Notes: generated by a model from the letters alone, not told the origin. Counted from the stretch's first letter, positions 31,870 to 43,897 are shown. The stretch: 64,000 bases of DNA from Homalodisca vitripennis (GCF_021130785.1 NC_060215.1:64546501-64610500), one strand, 5' to 3'. Numbers and translations are program-made.

Positions 31870-33000
31870 CCATGACTTACCCAAAAGCCTTGCTCAGGTC
31901 ACACAAAGTAGCCTGAGGAAAGGCTCTATTTTCAAGTTCCAAAAGAATTTCTCTTATCAGCCTGTCCACAGCATCAATCAAGGATAGCATTCAAAGTCCA
32001 AACTAGAAAAAATGTAGGCAGTTTTTGTTTTGAAAGAAGAATCAAACATTATCATATACTATCAGTTCTAACAGCTTGGCTAAGACTAGGACTAAGACAT
32101 TAGTCGATAAATGTCCATCTCTCACCTGTTATAAAAATCGAGCTTATTTTAGACTTTTTAAATTTGTTTAAAAACACTATTTAAGTACTGGTCAAAACTA
32201 CATAACGCGAGTTTAAGCAATAGTAGGTATTACATCTTTTAATAATTTATTAGAGAAATTGTATATATCTTTGCTATCTGTATTGTTAAGCCCTTTTGTT
32301 GCATTTATAACATCATTTGTTAAAATTCAAACCCCATGAAACGATTAATACTAATCTTGTGTACTAATTCATTAACAATTACGCTTGGTTTAGTTATTGT
32401 TTGTGTAACATCCTTAACACAATTTATAAAATCATTAAATGTATTTGGTATTATTATTTTCCATTCTGCCTTATGTTTACTTTTACTTTGTTCGGGTGTA
32501 TTTACAGTGTAATTAAGTTTGGCTTCAGTAATTGCATGTTTGTATTGTTTTTAAAACGCAGCCAACTGTGCTATAGAGCTGCGTTTTCTCAGTTTGCCTA
32601 AAGACAATAAATTTCTGGCATTTTTTCAAGATCCATATTTGTTATTCCGATACTATTTGTTATTTACCTCATTAGAAGAACTGGTCCCAATTTGTTTTGA
32701 AACTTTAACAATTGCAAGAACTTCCATATTACTAGTTATACATTTAAATAGATCTGTTTTCATACGTAAACTTATGATATAGGTTATGCCAGTCGCATGA
32801 GACTAGGCTGTCTATCAAATCTATCACAGCAGAGTTAAGTAATACACACTTCAGAAAATCGGTTTACTTAGAAATAAAATCATTAAAACATAAATCCAGA
32901 CCATTAATATTAAAGAATAAACCAACATGATTAGAGTGTAAAAATTGAAAACGTTACATGACTATAACTAATGCCTAGCAAAATTAACAAAAATATTATC
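31870..33000 (-). pseudogene. Decayed non-LTR reverse transcriptase, relative of the 12.1-13.8 kb element
   Basis: On the minus strand 31985-31880 gives DAVDRLI, then LLELENRAFPQATLCDLSKA, which closely parallels DAVDMLVQDVLSAFENKAFA and QATLCDLSKAFE in the 12-13.8 kb element. Upstream, GLNNTDSKDIYNFSNKLLKD near 32230-32300 and FINCVKDVTQTITKPSVIVN near 32370-32430 continue the RT N-terminal region, and the endonuclease end is probably near 32800-32900. Stops and frameshifts are frequent. Confidence 0.5.
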
Positions 33001-35115
33001 CAGGCAATTTTTACCCCGATTTGCAGCTGAATTTAAGCAATACAAATTATTTGGTCTCAATATATTGACAGGGTGACCACTAAAAACCTTTTTTCAAATT
33101 CTGATTTTCCCGGTCGAAGATTTCCGATTCTTTAGTCCTAAAACTAACTAAACAACTATAATACTTCTGTATTTAACCCTTACGCCGAGTGGAGAGGTGA
33201 AGATTTATCGTTACTAGCTGTATTTGCAGGAAATGCCACGAAGCTGCAGTGATCAAGCAAATTTCGTCGCTAGTATGTGCGAGAAATTTGGCGACCACTT
33301 ATTTTAAGGTCCTTAGTTTTTATCTCTGTGTCTTTTGACGTGTCCAATATACATCGTACATACCTAATAACTTTCCGTTCCCTGATGTTTAGAGAATACC
33401 TATATCCAATTTGGAAGATTAGAGAGATCAAACAATCGGACCGTGGAGCAGACTGCAGTCCAGCATTGCATGTCAGAGGTTTGCGGTGCACGAAATCTCG
33501 GTAGCAGACAACGATTTGCCGGTACTCTAAATCGGTTCGGAACAACAAACAAATTAACCAAATACTTTCACCTGAACTCTACTTTTAAATTTAACCTTTT
33601 GGGGAAATCAAGCCTAGGAATACCACGCTACTTCAAAGGTATTCGCAGAGATTCATGAAGGTGAATATATTTTTAAAACTACAAGTCCTCTACCTTCCCC
33701 TTTTAAATAACAGAAAATGGTAACTTATAAAATGAGCTTCCATAATATATTACATATGCGTAAAAATGTATGGATAAATATTTATATAGAACCTATTTAT
33801 GTACAATTACACAATGTACGACATATAGATACGATAAAAATAGGCGATCGTCTATCTACCGCCGAGCAGCTAACGTCTGCACATAGAACCAGCAGACACG
33901 TTGGCGTTGACAAATACAGATAAAGAAAATACAACATTCAATTAAAATATTACTTTTATATTACGTTGATTTGTTACTGGGTGTTTCTGAATAGTTTTTA
34001 TACACAAAGAACTTTAAAAACACGTTTTAGCAATCGATAACTTGCGTAATGCCGATGAGTTGTCCACGAATAGACGAAGAAGACTCGCGGCGATGCGCCA
34101 AAATAAATATAGAAAATGCCAGTTATAATAAAAATATTGTTTGTCAAACTACAGTAATTCGTTAATTTGGCTTTTTAACTACTTTTTTATACAGAAAGTA
34201 AAAGATTTGTTAATAATCAGTAATTTGAGTAGTACCGATCAGCTGTCGTCCGTGAATACTTATTTGGTTCGAGATTCAGCTTGCACACATCACTAGTTAA
34301 AATCGTAATTTTCCAAGCGTATTTAAGCGCTTCTGTTGGTATCGGAATTGAGTGCATGATAAGAGCCGGAGTATCGGAATCGATCCATCCCAGTTAAAGA
34401 TTTTCAGGGACATTATAAAAATTCCCGCATAATCCACGCATGTTTTCAATGGGTCCTAAATTCACGCATAATTAAAGTTTTTCCAGATTATCATCGTTGT
34501 GGCAGCCTAGGTTACAGTCCTAGCAGAAAGTATCGTGCTTCCGAATATACCGCACTGCCGGCCAGTATATGAAGAATGCATCAGAAAGTGATCTTTCTGC
34601 TACAGAAATTACCGAATTGCAGCCAATTCGCGATCTGCACTATAAGTAGACACTAGTACACAACAGAAACTTCCATAGTTTCCCCAGAACACGAGCACAG
34701 ATTAATCTTATCAATTACTGGCTCTTAAATATTTTGTGTTTGTCCTATAATATAATACAAGAATAGAATTACCCCATAACGACAACACAACTAAAAAATA
34801 AATAAACACAAGAAAGGCTGTGGTTCAAGTCATAATGTGTTCGTTTGATTATAGTCATGAACTACGAAACTACAAGACGAAAGGCTCCACATATACGTTG
34901 AACTATTTGGTTTGGACGGTTCGAATACTGTCCGACCGATCGTCACGTATGTGGAGTTGTTCAGATGGAGTTGTTGAATGAATTGGTTGGGGAATTGACG
35001 AGATTTCTACCATCCGTCGTACAGCCAGTGCCACTGGGACGACGAAAACTGACGTGCGTGGTTGATTCGGTCGGCTGGCTGTCTGCCGTCTATATAGACT
35101 GAGGACAATATTATG
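33001..35115. other. Non-coding stretch without recognised gene
   Basis: No exon or transposase reading was recognised. A hAT-like start CAGGGTGACCACTAAAAACC occurs at 33069. A short inverted repeat (CTCCACATATACGTTG near 34887 against ACGTATGTGGAG near 34946) and CG-containing AT-rich sequence are the only structures seen. It may be the interior of an old DNA transposon. Confidence 0.3.
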
Positions 35116-35450
35116 CTGCGTCTACACTGGCAAGTAAAGTTGCAAGAGAATTTGTGCAACTACTGTCGCATAATTGGAATAAGATAAGCAATTTGACTCG
35201 CAAGAACTGTAGCAAGTACTTGCTGCGGGTGTATAAGTTGTTGCAGGAGCCAATACGAAGTCTGTTCACACAGTGATGTCTCGGCAATGTTTATAATTGA
35301 AATTGTAATGGCCGACACTGCTCTCCAGTTCTTGCAAACTACTGTCAGACACTGATTGTGGCAGCAGTCGCGAGGTCTCTTGCACTTGTTTAGACGATTA
35401 TTACTTTCGAACATTAAAACTTGCGCAACATTTTGCCAGTGTAAACGCAG
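35116..35450. mobile_element. MITE with 18-bp terminal inverted repeats
   Basis: The left end CTGCGTCTACACTGGCAA and the inverted right end CTGCGTTTACACTGGCAA match at 17 of 18 bases. Beyond them, both sides keep a GTTGC within the next 10 bases. At 335 bp with no transposase, it is a non-autonomous element. Similar GCGTxTACACTGGCAA ends occur in PIF/Harbinger-like elements, but the target duplication is not clear, so the superfamily is uncertain. Confidence 0.6.
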
Positions 35451-36905
35451 ATAGTTCAGTCGGGGTTTAGGTGTGCCATGATATCAAAACATAACATCAA
35501 CTTCTTGTTTTAACCTATGTAATCTGACATCCAATCGGACCGTGTGTGAGAGAAGCATTCGTTCATAGACAAACTGAGTCCTCGGCCGCGATACGAACGG
35601 TAAGCGGTGGGCGGCCAGCGCTGCATCGAGCGGCGACTTAAAAGTTTAATGTTTGTACTGCACATACGGAGTGCACTCGACACTGGCCAGACGTGAGTAG
35701 CATGGCGGCACCACAGCGTTGCTGATCCAACACACATTCCAGACATTAAATTATTCTCTTGCCGCTCACCCCTCAGCTCATTCTGTCATTGCTTTGATCT
35801 CGTATGTCGGACCACACGCCAAAATCTCGGCTTTACTTGTAGCAAATCCACTATTTTCTTCTCCAAAAGGTGTCTTATCAGGTCTGGTAAAAATCCAACT
35901 GACATTCTGGTGTACGGTTCTCAAAAAACCGGGTTGCATCTCATAAATCCGTCAGACAATAATATAAACCGAACCGAACTCTAAACCTGTTTGTAGAGTG
36001 AACACTATATTTAAGGCCTGATCTAACAAACGCATTATTTAATGGTATTTTAACTCAAGAATAAGAGTTAGACAACTTCGATCGGAGACCCATTTCGGCG
36101 ACTGAATAAACTTAAAACGGAAAAAACACAGTTTGTATCGCGACCGCTACAGCTTTGCCGTTTTACCAATTACATCTACCGCTCGTATACTGTTACCGAT
36201 TACATCCACTGCTCGCATAGTGGCCTAGGCCCGAGACGGTGAGTCGGCCGAATTTAATATTGTTCTATGGATTACGTGTTCAATGGGCTTGTCGCGAACC
36301 ATGGGTTGAAGTAACTGAGATAAACTTCACTACACAAGTGGAGGTAACCGGCGTCAGATGGGGCTCGCGATCATAATATTATGTCAATCTTCATTCACAG
36401 TTTCACGGACCACATCGCATAAAATACGATGTTTTGAGATTAATAAGGTGTAATTATTTCTTGATTTCATAATTTCTTAGAAAAGGAATAATTAAACTTC
36501 CGGCTTATTCGTGGTTGGGTGGCCACCCTAGTTAAGGATTTGTGTCACTGTTACTGTACAACTATTTGTATTAAATTTATTGTTTAGATTCTCGCGGCTA
36601 ACAATGTATGATCTTTTATTGTGATATTCAGTTACAAGTGAACATGTTTTCTACTTATATCCCTCCTCTTGTTTTTTTTTCTTTCATGCAGAAGGCACTA
36701 ACCCGGCACTGGTAATGCTAAAGTAATTTCAAACTGTTTAGCCAATGCTCAATATACAAATAAAATCTAATTTGTTTAATTTAATCAAGAAACTTTCTAA
36801 TAAAGATCATCATCCAGACTATTTAAAAATAAAAAACCTACTTGTGCATACTGTACTGTTGTATGTTTATTTACTAAATTATTTATTCCACAGTTTCTCT
36901 CTAAA
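35451..36905. other. Non-coding stretch downstream of the unknown minus-strand gene
   Basis: No coding feature is supported. It includes the inferred 3' UTR of the gene ending at 36906, with poly(A) signals at 36882-36887 and 36866-36871 (TTTATT on plus, AATAAA on minus). A CTAGGGTGGCCACCC motif (minus strand) ends near 36531 and could be a hAT-like terminus. Confidence 0.4.
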
Positions 36906-38074
36906 CTAAAAAAATATCTTGTCCAAAAAGGTTTTTGTACTGATAGTAAGGAATTTTTCCAAATTATGCTCTTCCTCTTCTTCAGGTGGTTCAGTTTGTT
37001 CTTCAGATTCCTCTCCAAGCAAAGAAATATTTGTCTCTTCAAGTATTAGTTGTTCTTCATACTCAAACCTGTTACAGTTGCATTAGAAAGATCACTGCAA
37101 TGATAATATTATGAGATAGTTTAGGCACATAAACAAGGCAAAGATCAATTCAGATCACTTCTCATCAGAACTTATCTTAAGACCTTTCTTATCTGCTTTT
37201 AAGGAAACAGATATAAGTGTGAAAATAATTATGAAAAGCTTAAATTTTGCAGTTCTTGCTAATTTGTTCAAAAATAAAATATTGATGTACTTACTTGTTG
37301 ATAACTTTTATATACAATTTATATAGTAATTTAGAAAATAACCACATGAACTAGAAAGGAAACAGCAGATCTTGCACACATGTATCACTGTATAGTTGGG
37401 TGAAGTATACTGTAAATATATTATATATATAGACAATAAAAATAAAGATCATCAAGATCTAGATAGAACTGATGTAACTGTTTTTCATGGTTTTTTTTTT
37501 CTTTTCATCAACTTTCTTGAACAGCAGTTAGTGATAATTTAGTAAAATTAACAATAACAGGCTTTTAAGCTTTAATATCATCTGAGCTACATTTCATTAC
37601 AACCAAAAATTAATTAATTAATATACAGCCATCATATAAAGAAATTAGCTACTTTTTGTAGCAGTACATACTCTTATTCCATATTTTATTCAGTCTTTTT
37701 TAAAACAATTTAGTCTGCCTTATAATAGAAATTTAAATTCATATTATCAACATTCATAAAAACAATTAGCATTTATCTGGCATGCTATGTTCAAAGTTTC
37801 AACCACATATATCGGTTGGTTGAGGATTTATAGCAAGTTGCCTTGAATGTTTAGTGATGAATGCCAACCAGCTATCAGGTACATTACGTCACGTAGCAGC
37901 AATGGAATCCGTCTTCATTGATGCCTCTACCTGAAATCTAAATCTATGCACACATTGGAAGGCAAAATGTCCAAATCAACAGGTTTTAGAAAGATTGGTA
38001 CAGTTTCACATCTTGACAAGTCCACCAAAGGACATCCCAATGAGTGAGCACATTTGTTGTTGTAGCTCAGTGAT
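36906..38074 (-). CDS. Unrecognised spliced gene, last two coding exons
   Basis: Two exons on the minus strand fit together. Exon 38074-37931 (144 nt) is flanked by TTAGTTCAG and GTAGAG and is open for 47 codons, with CAHSLGCPLVDLSRCETVPI, FLKPVDLDILPSNVCIDLDF. It ends with two bases of a codon. Exon 37068-36906 begins after CTGTAACAG with the one base needed (giving Arg) and reads FEYEEQLILEETNISLLGEE, then a Glu/Pro-rich stretch, ending FLTISTKTFLDKIFF and TAG. Two AATAAA signals follow within 40 bases. A possible upstream mini-exon at 39644-39600 (GHLAELQRMLLRYCR) has a compatible phase but is weak. I do not recognise the product. It could be a small conserved insect protein; a chance pairing cannot be excluded. 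Confidence 0.45.
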
Positions 38075-39682
38075 CTGAACTAAAGTCCTTACAGACATAT
38101 TGTGAGATCTAGCAGAGTTTTACTTAACTTAATTTATTACTCCATTGAACTGCTGTATTAATTTTAGTTTTATATCGTGGTGGTTTTTGTCGGCATGTGT
38201 AAACTATTTTAAATCTTAATGTATAATAGTTTTTTTTTCCAAAGGTCTGCATGGCATATGTTTTTCTAAGTTATCAACTGATTAAGAATGTTAGAGATAC
38301 ATTTTTAAATAAAGGAAATCAATAGATGCAGCCATGTACTATCATCAATGCCATCAACATGTATGATTTTCCACATCTTAGCTGAATGGATGATAAGGAG
38401 CCTATTTATGGATGATAAAGAGGTTTATTTATAAGTGGATACTGAGTGAATTACTTCTTTTTAGAGAATTATTACATTTTGTTAAATTCATCCTTGCTCA
38501 ACTAACTAAAATAGTAACATTAAAATTTGAATAAATATATTAATAATATATAGCACGTTACTAAATTGGTCAAGAATTTCTGTTTCTATGTGTTTCAAGT
38601 CCTATATTTTTGTTTCCTTTATAACATTATTTTTATAAACAAATTTACAGTTGAAAAAGTGTGTAAATGAGAATTACTTCAAAAGAAAACAAAATAATAA
38701 TTAAACATAAAATTCTTATGGAATGTAAATCTTCTAAAACTAATGTGCTGTGCATAAAACTTGAAGAAAATAATCGAAAAGACATTGAAGCTATGCTTAT
38801 ATGAACTCACTAAATAAATTATAGTAACATTTTAGGGAATTTACAATCTTAGGTCAGTAAATAGTTTCCATGAATGTAATCCTGGGTAAGGTTAAATCAA
38901 TCAATGGTAGAAATCAATATACACAAACAATTTATTATAAAATCAAGTAATACACAGGCAAACATGAAACTATAATGTACTAACATGTTATTTAATAGTG
39001 CAATACAAGATTATATACATTTTATATTTATGATGAAAACACATATGGTAAAATATGGCAATACCATTAAAAATATAAGCATTTAATTGTATAACATAAT
39101 ACACTTCAAATACAGTACTTAAATAAAAAAGACAATATATATAAACTGGTATGTATTGCATTTTAATACTTATATTTCTATTTTGTTGTGATTTATTAAT
39201 TTATTATGATATTTTATTAGATTTCTATTTAATCATTAGACGATCTATTTTATTATGAAAAAATAAATAAAAATACATGTAACTTTAGTTTAGGTATAAA
39301 TCAGGTAAAAAATTAACAATATCTAAGATTTTCAGTTACAACTTCATACATTAAAATTCTTGATACCCGAGGAAATAATATGAAAGACCTATTATGTTGA
39401 CATGAGTGTTAATTAGCTCTTCAAGAAACAGTTGGCACAATTTGTAACTGCAATATATCTTCTTCCCTTACAAAGAATATCATTCTCATTAATTTTCTAT
39501 CAGCAATTTTCTTTGTGTAAAAAATCTAATGAGATCAATACGTATCTCACAGGAAGGTTGTGATTGTGGCAGCCATCTGAATACCAGAGTTTGAAGTACC
39601 TACAATAGCGTAACAACATTCTCTGCAACTCTGCCAGATGTCCACTGAACACAGTGCTACCCTCACTTAACAACTGTTACCA
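38075..39682. other. AT-rich stretch, probable intron of the unknown minus-strand gene
   Basis: Only the weak candidate mini-exon at 39600-39644 (minus strand) was noticed. The rest shows no gene or element. Confidence 0.3.
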
Positions 39683-39925
39683 ATGGCGCAGTGTAGCGGG
39701 TACAACGGTTATCGCAAGATAACCAGATTAAGCAACGTCAAGCGTAGTTGCTGTTTGGATGGGTGACCGCTGAGCAATCCTGTCCTTGCAAGCAGCCCGC
39801 CTGCCTGACCATTGGTGGTGGTTTGGAAGTCACCTTTAAGCCGTTGGTCCCCGGGTTATGTTAGAGAGAGCTTCTTAGTCCTAACTTCGCCTGGTAAAAT
39901 AAGACATCTTTACTTTACTTATTAC
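39683..39925 (+). mobile_element. SINE derived from 5S rRNA (SINE3-like)
   Basis: The head is clearly 5S-rRNA-like: AAGCAACGTCAAGCG at 39730-39744 corresponds to the 5S internal promoter A box, and GGATGGGTGACCGC at 39757-39770 to the C box, with the right spacing for a type 1 RNA polymerase III promoter. The body continues for about 130 bp with no 5S similarity and ends in a short repetitive tail (CATCTTTACTTTACTTATT). It is therefore a retroposed SINE and not a functional 5S gene. No target duplication was identified. Confidence 0.75.
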
Positions 39926-41039
39926 GATCAGATGCCTCAGCAACTTAATTTTCGAACAATCCTCATAAATTATCTCTCAGCACATGTTGGAAAATTAGAA
40001 ACTAGATAATGTACAGAAACAAATAAAACTAGAAGTATAAACAGTGCTCAAGAGTTAATTTACAAAGAAGAATGCCTATTGAGAGAAAAAAGTGTGTTGT
40101 TGAGCCTTTAACTGCTTGAATGCCAGGTTTTAACAGAGCGTAAAACTTCTACACCAGGTTATTTTTATAATAATGCAACCTTATTATTTATTTTGTCAAT
40201 AGTAGACAATAAAAATGTAATCAAAATAATAGGTCTGATATTAAGAGAATGTGGGGCAAATTAGGTCTACATCCCAATTAGCACAGCATTCAAAATACTC
40301 AAATTACCCAAAAGAGTTTTTCATAATAATTGCACTACTCAAAACTAGGTAAATCTAAGGAAATTTTTATATTAATCCCTAACATATCTGAAATAGTGAA
40401 TATTTATCTCTGTTGATTGCATACCATTAAAACTCAACATTTGCTTTAGAAACAGCTTCATAGTTAGCCGTAATAGTGCAGCATTAATCAAACAGCACTA
40501 ATCTCTAATTCTTTTTATTTAACCCTAGAACTGGCTAAAGCCTCGTGGCGAGTCCTTTGTATACATTCCCCCATTGGCAAAAGACTAGCGGCAAGTCTTA
40601 TGATCAAGGTTTTTAAATATTGTATTTATTGCCATCCTAACATACTTTATGATTGAATCTATATATCATCACACTTAGAAAGTATGCTGAGTATTTGAAT
40701 ATAAGATACTTAATGTTTGCATAAACAATCAATTATATAGCAAATTATAAAATATCACAATCAATCGTTGTGGCATCACTAATTACAAATATTTTGGCAA
40801 AAGACTCATGTGCATGTATTTAAGTTTTTGCTGCTTACAGGAAACTTATAAAATGCCCTGTTAAAGTTACTGTATTATAAAAAAATAGAAGAAATTCTAC
40901 ATTAGATAATATTATAATCTAATAATTTAGTATTTGTTTTATATTTTTCTGTGATGTATTTAATGTGTAAATTGTATTATTTGTAAGTTATAATGTATAA
41001 TTTTGTGTATAATGCAAACATTACAGCCATTTATGTATA
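39926..41039. other. AT-rich spacer
   Basis: No gene is seen. TTAACCCTAGAACTGGC at about 40520 resembles a piggyBac end but has no partner. Confidence 0.4.
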
Positions 41040-41197
41040 CAGGGTGAATATAAAGTCAGGATCCCCCCCCTCTATTTTCTTCTATAGGTAATATAAGGAG
41101 ATATCCTTTGGGTAGTGGTGCAATATGGAAAGGAAGTTTCATTTTATGATATTGAAATTTTTTTTGTCCCCCAAAAATGCGAAATTTTGGGGGCAAC
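41040..41197 (+). repeat. Left terminal inverted repeat of the DD41D element
   Basis: Inverted partner of 43740-43895. It begins CAGGGTGAATATAAAGTCAG, contains GGAGATATCCTTTGGGTAG and ends in a GTCCCCCAAAAATGCGAAAT segment. Differences from the partner are a few substitutions and small indels in a C-tract. Confidence 0.9.
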
Positions 41198-42610
41198 CCA
41201 AAAATTTCAAATGTAAACCCCTATCAAGTGACCCCTCATTTTAAAGAGCATGAAAATACTTAAATAGTGGTGAAAACCAGAGATTGCTATCTCTTTTCTA
41301 ACAACATAGCCAATAAAAATTGTAATTAAGTCTTTACACCTAAATTTATTTTGTTTGGGTACAGTTTCCGTCTGCGTGGAAACAGGTTTATTGGTTGTTT
41401 TTGTTCTCAATGAGTGAGGCATACAATGGACGAAGAATCCAATATTAGAAAGTAAACTGATAAGGAGTTTATTGTCAATGAGTGACTGGGCTTTCCCGGT
41501 TCGAAGTACAGTTAGTACAAACTAGTCCATTTTTGCTTATTTTGAGAAAATCGCGTTCAAAGTTTTGATATTGTACAAAATGTACATTAATTTTAATTAT
41601 TGCGTAATTTTCAGTAGGTTTGTTCTTGAGGTCAATAGCTACACCTGTCCACTAGTAAAATAAAATTATTTTAAGTAATTTCATGATTTCTGGATATGCA
41701 ATTTTGCAGTTGGAACCTTGTCTAACTATAATTTCTCAACTTTTTGGGATAGGAATTTCCAGAAGGATGTAAAGTAAACCGAAACCATGTAAGACTTATG
41801 TTTTATTTATTTAAATATTGTGCACAAAAACTTTTCCCAGAAGAATATTTTTGCGCTTGCAATGTTGTTCCCACTTCTTCCAGCCATTGTCTCATTCCAT
41901 ATAGCACAATATACTTGCTTGGTTACACTGTAGTAAGCTGTCATATTGTACACATTCAACTTTCTTGTATAGAAAAATGAACTTATAGATGCTCTGGGAC
42001 ATGTAATGACATTCTCTAAGTCAGAAAGTAATACTTTCTTTATAATATTTTTTTTATTTCTCCAAATAAATCACTGGATGAATTACTTTATAAATCACTC
42101 TGTGCCATTTTTTAATTTCAAAAATTAATAAATATTCACATCAAAATCAACTGGACTATTATCAGTACACATAACCTCAATGTAAATAAATCGTCAGAAC
42201 ACAATAAGCAGTATGAGCCAGCTGATGCATTATTATTTATAATAGACAGTAGAGCTGACACCAACAGCTGATCATGCAGTTGGAACATTGTCACTTTCGT
42301 ATCTTTATTATTAATAAACATATGACAATGAGAGTTAGTGCATTAAATAGAGAGCATTTTAAATAGAATAATTGCAAAATAAACTCAATTTTCATAAAAA
42401 TATCAGTTGGAACCTTGTCAAGCCAAGGTAGCGAGTAGTTATTACCTTAGTAGATCATTATTATCCAGTGGTATTGTGTGGTTACTGTTCCGTGAAGTAT
42501 TTTGAGAAGGTTTTATGTGTTTTAGTGTTATTACAATAATTTATTTAGATGCACTTTCGCATTGTAAGTTTTAAATAATATTATCTAATTAATACTGATT
42601 ACGAGTAAAA

Positions 42611-43681
42611 ATGGCACGTAGTCATGAAGATAAAGTAGAAATGATATTTACTTTCGGGGCTTCGAATGAAAATTATCATGAGACAGAAAGGCGGTTTAAT
42701 TTGGCACATCCTGATAGACCTGTGACAAGGAAATACTTAAGAACTTTAGTAAATAAGTTCCGAGAATTTGGTTACATCAAAGATGCCCCACGCTCAGGTC
42801 GGCCTCCTTTAGGCGGTGACAAACAGTTTGAAATTGTTGCACAATTTGTTGAAGATCCGCAGCAGTCCACCAGATTAGTAGCAAATCTTTGTGATGTTTC
42901 CCAAATGTCTGTGGTAAAGTTACTGAAAAAAAATAAATTTCACGCCTATAAAATTAAGCTTATCCATGAGTTAAACGAAGACGATCCAGACCGTCGTCTA
43001 CAATTTTGTGAAGAAATGGAAGCACTAATTTCTGCTCATCCATTGTTTGTTCGAAACGTTGTGTTTAGTGATGAATGCAGTTTTTTCGTCAATGGAGATG
43101 TGAACAAACACAACTGCAGGTACTGGGACACAGAAAATCCCCATGTTTTCCGTGAATCTCGCACCCAGTACCCAGAAAAAGTTAATGTTTGGGCCGGGAT
43201 TTTTTGGAATCACATTATAGGACCATTTTTTATTAATGGAAATCTCAATGGTCAACTGTATTTGGAAATGTTACAAGAATCAATATTTCCTGCAATAAAT
43301 ACCGTTATTGAGGAGAATCAACATGAATTTGAAGAAGAACTCGTTCATTTCCAGCAAGATGGTGCCCCATCACATTATCATCGTGCTGTACGACATTTCC
43401 TGGGAACTCAGCTAAGTGGTCAGTGGATTGTTAGGCGTGGTGTAATAGAATGGCCTGCACGGTCTCCGGACCTTACACCCATGGACTTTTTTATATGGGG
43501 TCACATAAAATCCGCAATTTACAAAACTCCGGTAGCAAACCTTGAAGATTTAAGAAACAGGATTATTAATTCTTGCAACCACATACCACCTCAGACTTTC
43601 CAAAACGTCAGAGAGGCGTTCACCCTACGCTTATCTCACTGCCAAATAGTAGGAGGGTTTCAGTTTGAACATTTGATTTGA
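42611..43681 (+). CDS. Mariner-family transposase, DD41D
   Basis: This 356-residue protein would cut and paste its own element at TA sites in the nucleus. The N-terminal half has two helix-turn-helix regions (about residues 5-55, FGASNENYHETERRF, and 72-115, with SVVKLLKKNKFHAYKIKLIH), linked by a GRPR-like SGRPP at 62-66. The catalytic core shows D154 in VVFSDECSFF, D250 in HFQQDGAPSHYH and D292 in RSPDLTPMDFFIWGHIK. Exactly 41 residues lie between the second and third Asp, hence DD41D, as in the rosa/VS-type mariner relatives. The ATG at 42611 follows AGTAAAA, and no upstream in-frame ATG was seen. Length and intactness are those of an active transposase; activity itself is not shown. Confidence 0.92.
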   Translation: MARSHEDKVEMIFTFGASNENYHETERRFNLAHPDRPVTRKYLRTLVNKFREFGYIKDAPRSGRPPLGGDKQFEIVAQFVEDPQQSTRLVANLCDVSQMSVVKLLKKNKFHAYKIKLIHELNEDDPDRRLQFCEEMEALISAHPLFVRNVVFSDECSFFVNGDVNKHNCRYWDTENPHVFRESRTQYPEKVNVWAGIFWNHIIGPFFINGNLNGQLYLEMLQESIFPAINTVIEENQHEFEEELVHFQQDGAPSHYHRAVRHFLGTQLSGQWIVRRGVIEWPARSPDLTPMDFFIWGHIKSAIYKTPVANLEDLRNRIINSCNHIPPQTFQNVREAFTLRLSHCQIVGGFQFEHLI

Positions 43682-43739
43682 CTTCGTGACGTGGTGAGTT
43701 ATTAAAATTGTTTTGGTAATACTGGCTATTATTTCGGAT

Positions 43740-43895
43740 TAGGAAAGAGATTTCACATTTTTGGGGGACATAAAACATTTTCAATATCATAAAATGAAAC
43801 TTCCTTTCCATATTGCACCACTACCCAAAGGATATCTCCTTTTATTACCTATGGAAAAAAGTAGAGAGGGGGGTCCTGACTTTATATTCACCCTG
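43740..43895 (-). repeat. Right terminal inverted repeat of the DD41D element
   Basis: Inverted partner of 41040-41197, ending CCCTG directly before TA. Confidence 0.9.
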
Positions 43896-43897
43896 TA

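Larger units (their letters stand above)
41040..43895 (+). mobile_element. Mariner-type (IS630/Tc1/mariner) element, DD41D, apparently intact
   Basis: Long terminal inverted repeats (41040-41197 and about 43740-43895), starting CAGGGTGAATATAAAGTCAG, match at nearly every base over about 150 bp. Each end abuts a TA (41038-41039 and 43896-43897), the expected target duplication. The single long ORF is uninterrupted. A 1.4-kb non-coding leader separates the left repeat from the transposase, while only about 60 bp separate the stop codon from the right repeat. Confidence 0.92.

Noticed and set aside
33174..33200. TTTAACCCTTACGCC as a piggyBac end
   Set aside because: No partner end with TTAA and no transposase remnant.
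38667..38804. 45-codon plus-strand ORF starting MRITSKENK
   Set aside because: AT-rich, no splice signals or recognisable domain; likely chance.
39683..39800. Functional 5S rRNA gene
   Set aside because: Only the internal promoter region resembles 5S; the rest and the 3' end differ, and a SINE body and tail follow.
40519..40620. TTAACCCTAGAACTGGC as a piggyBac end
   Set aside because: No matching right end or transposase nearby.
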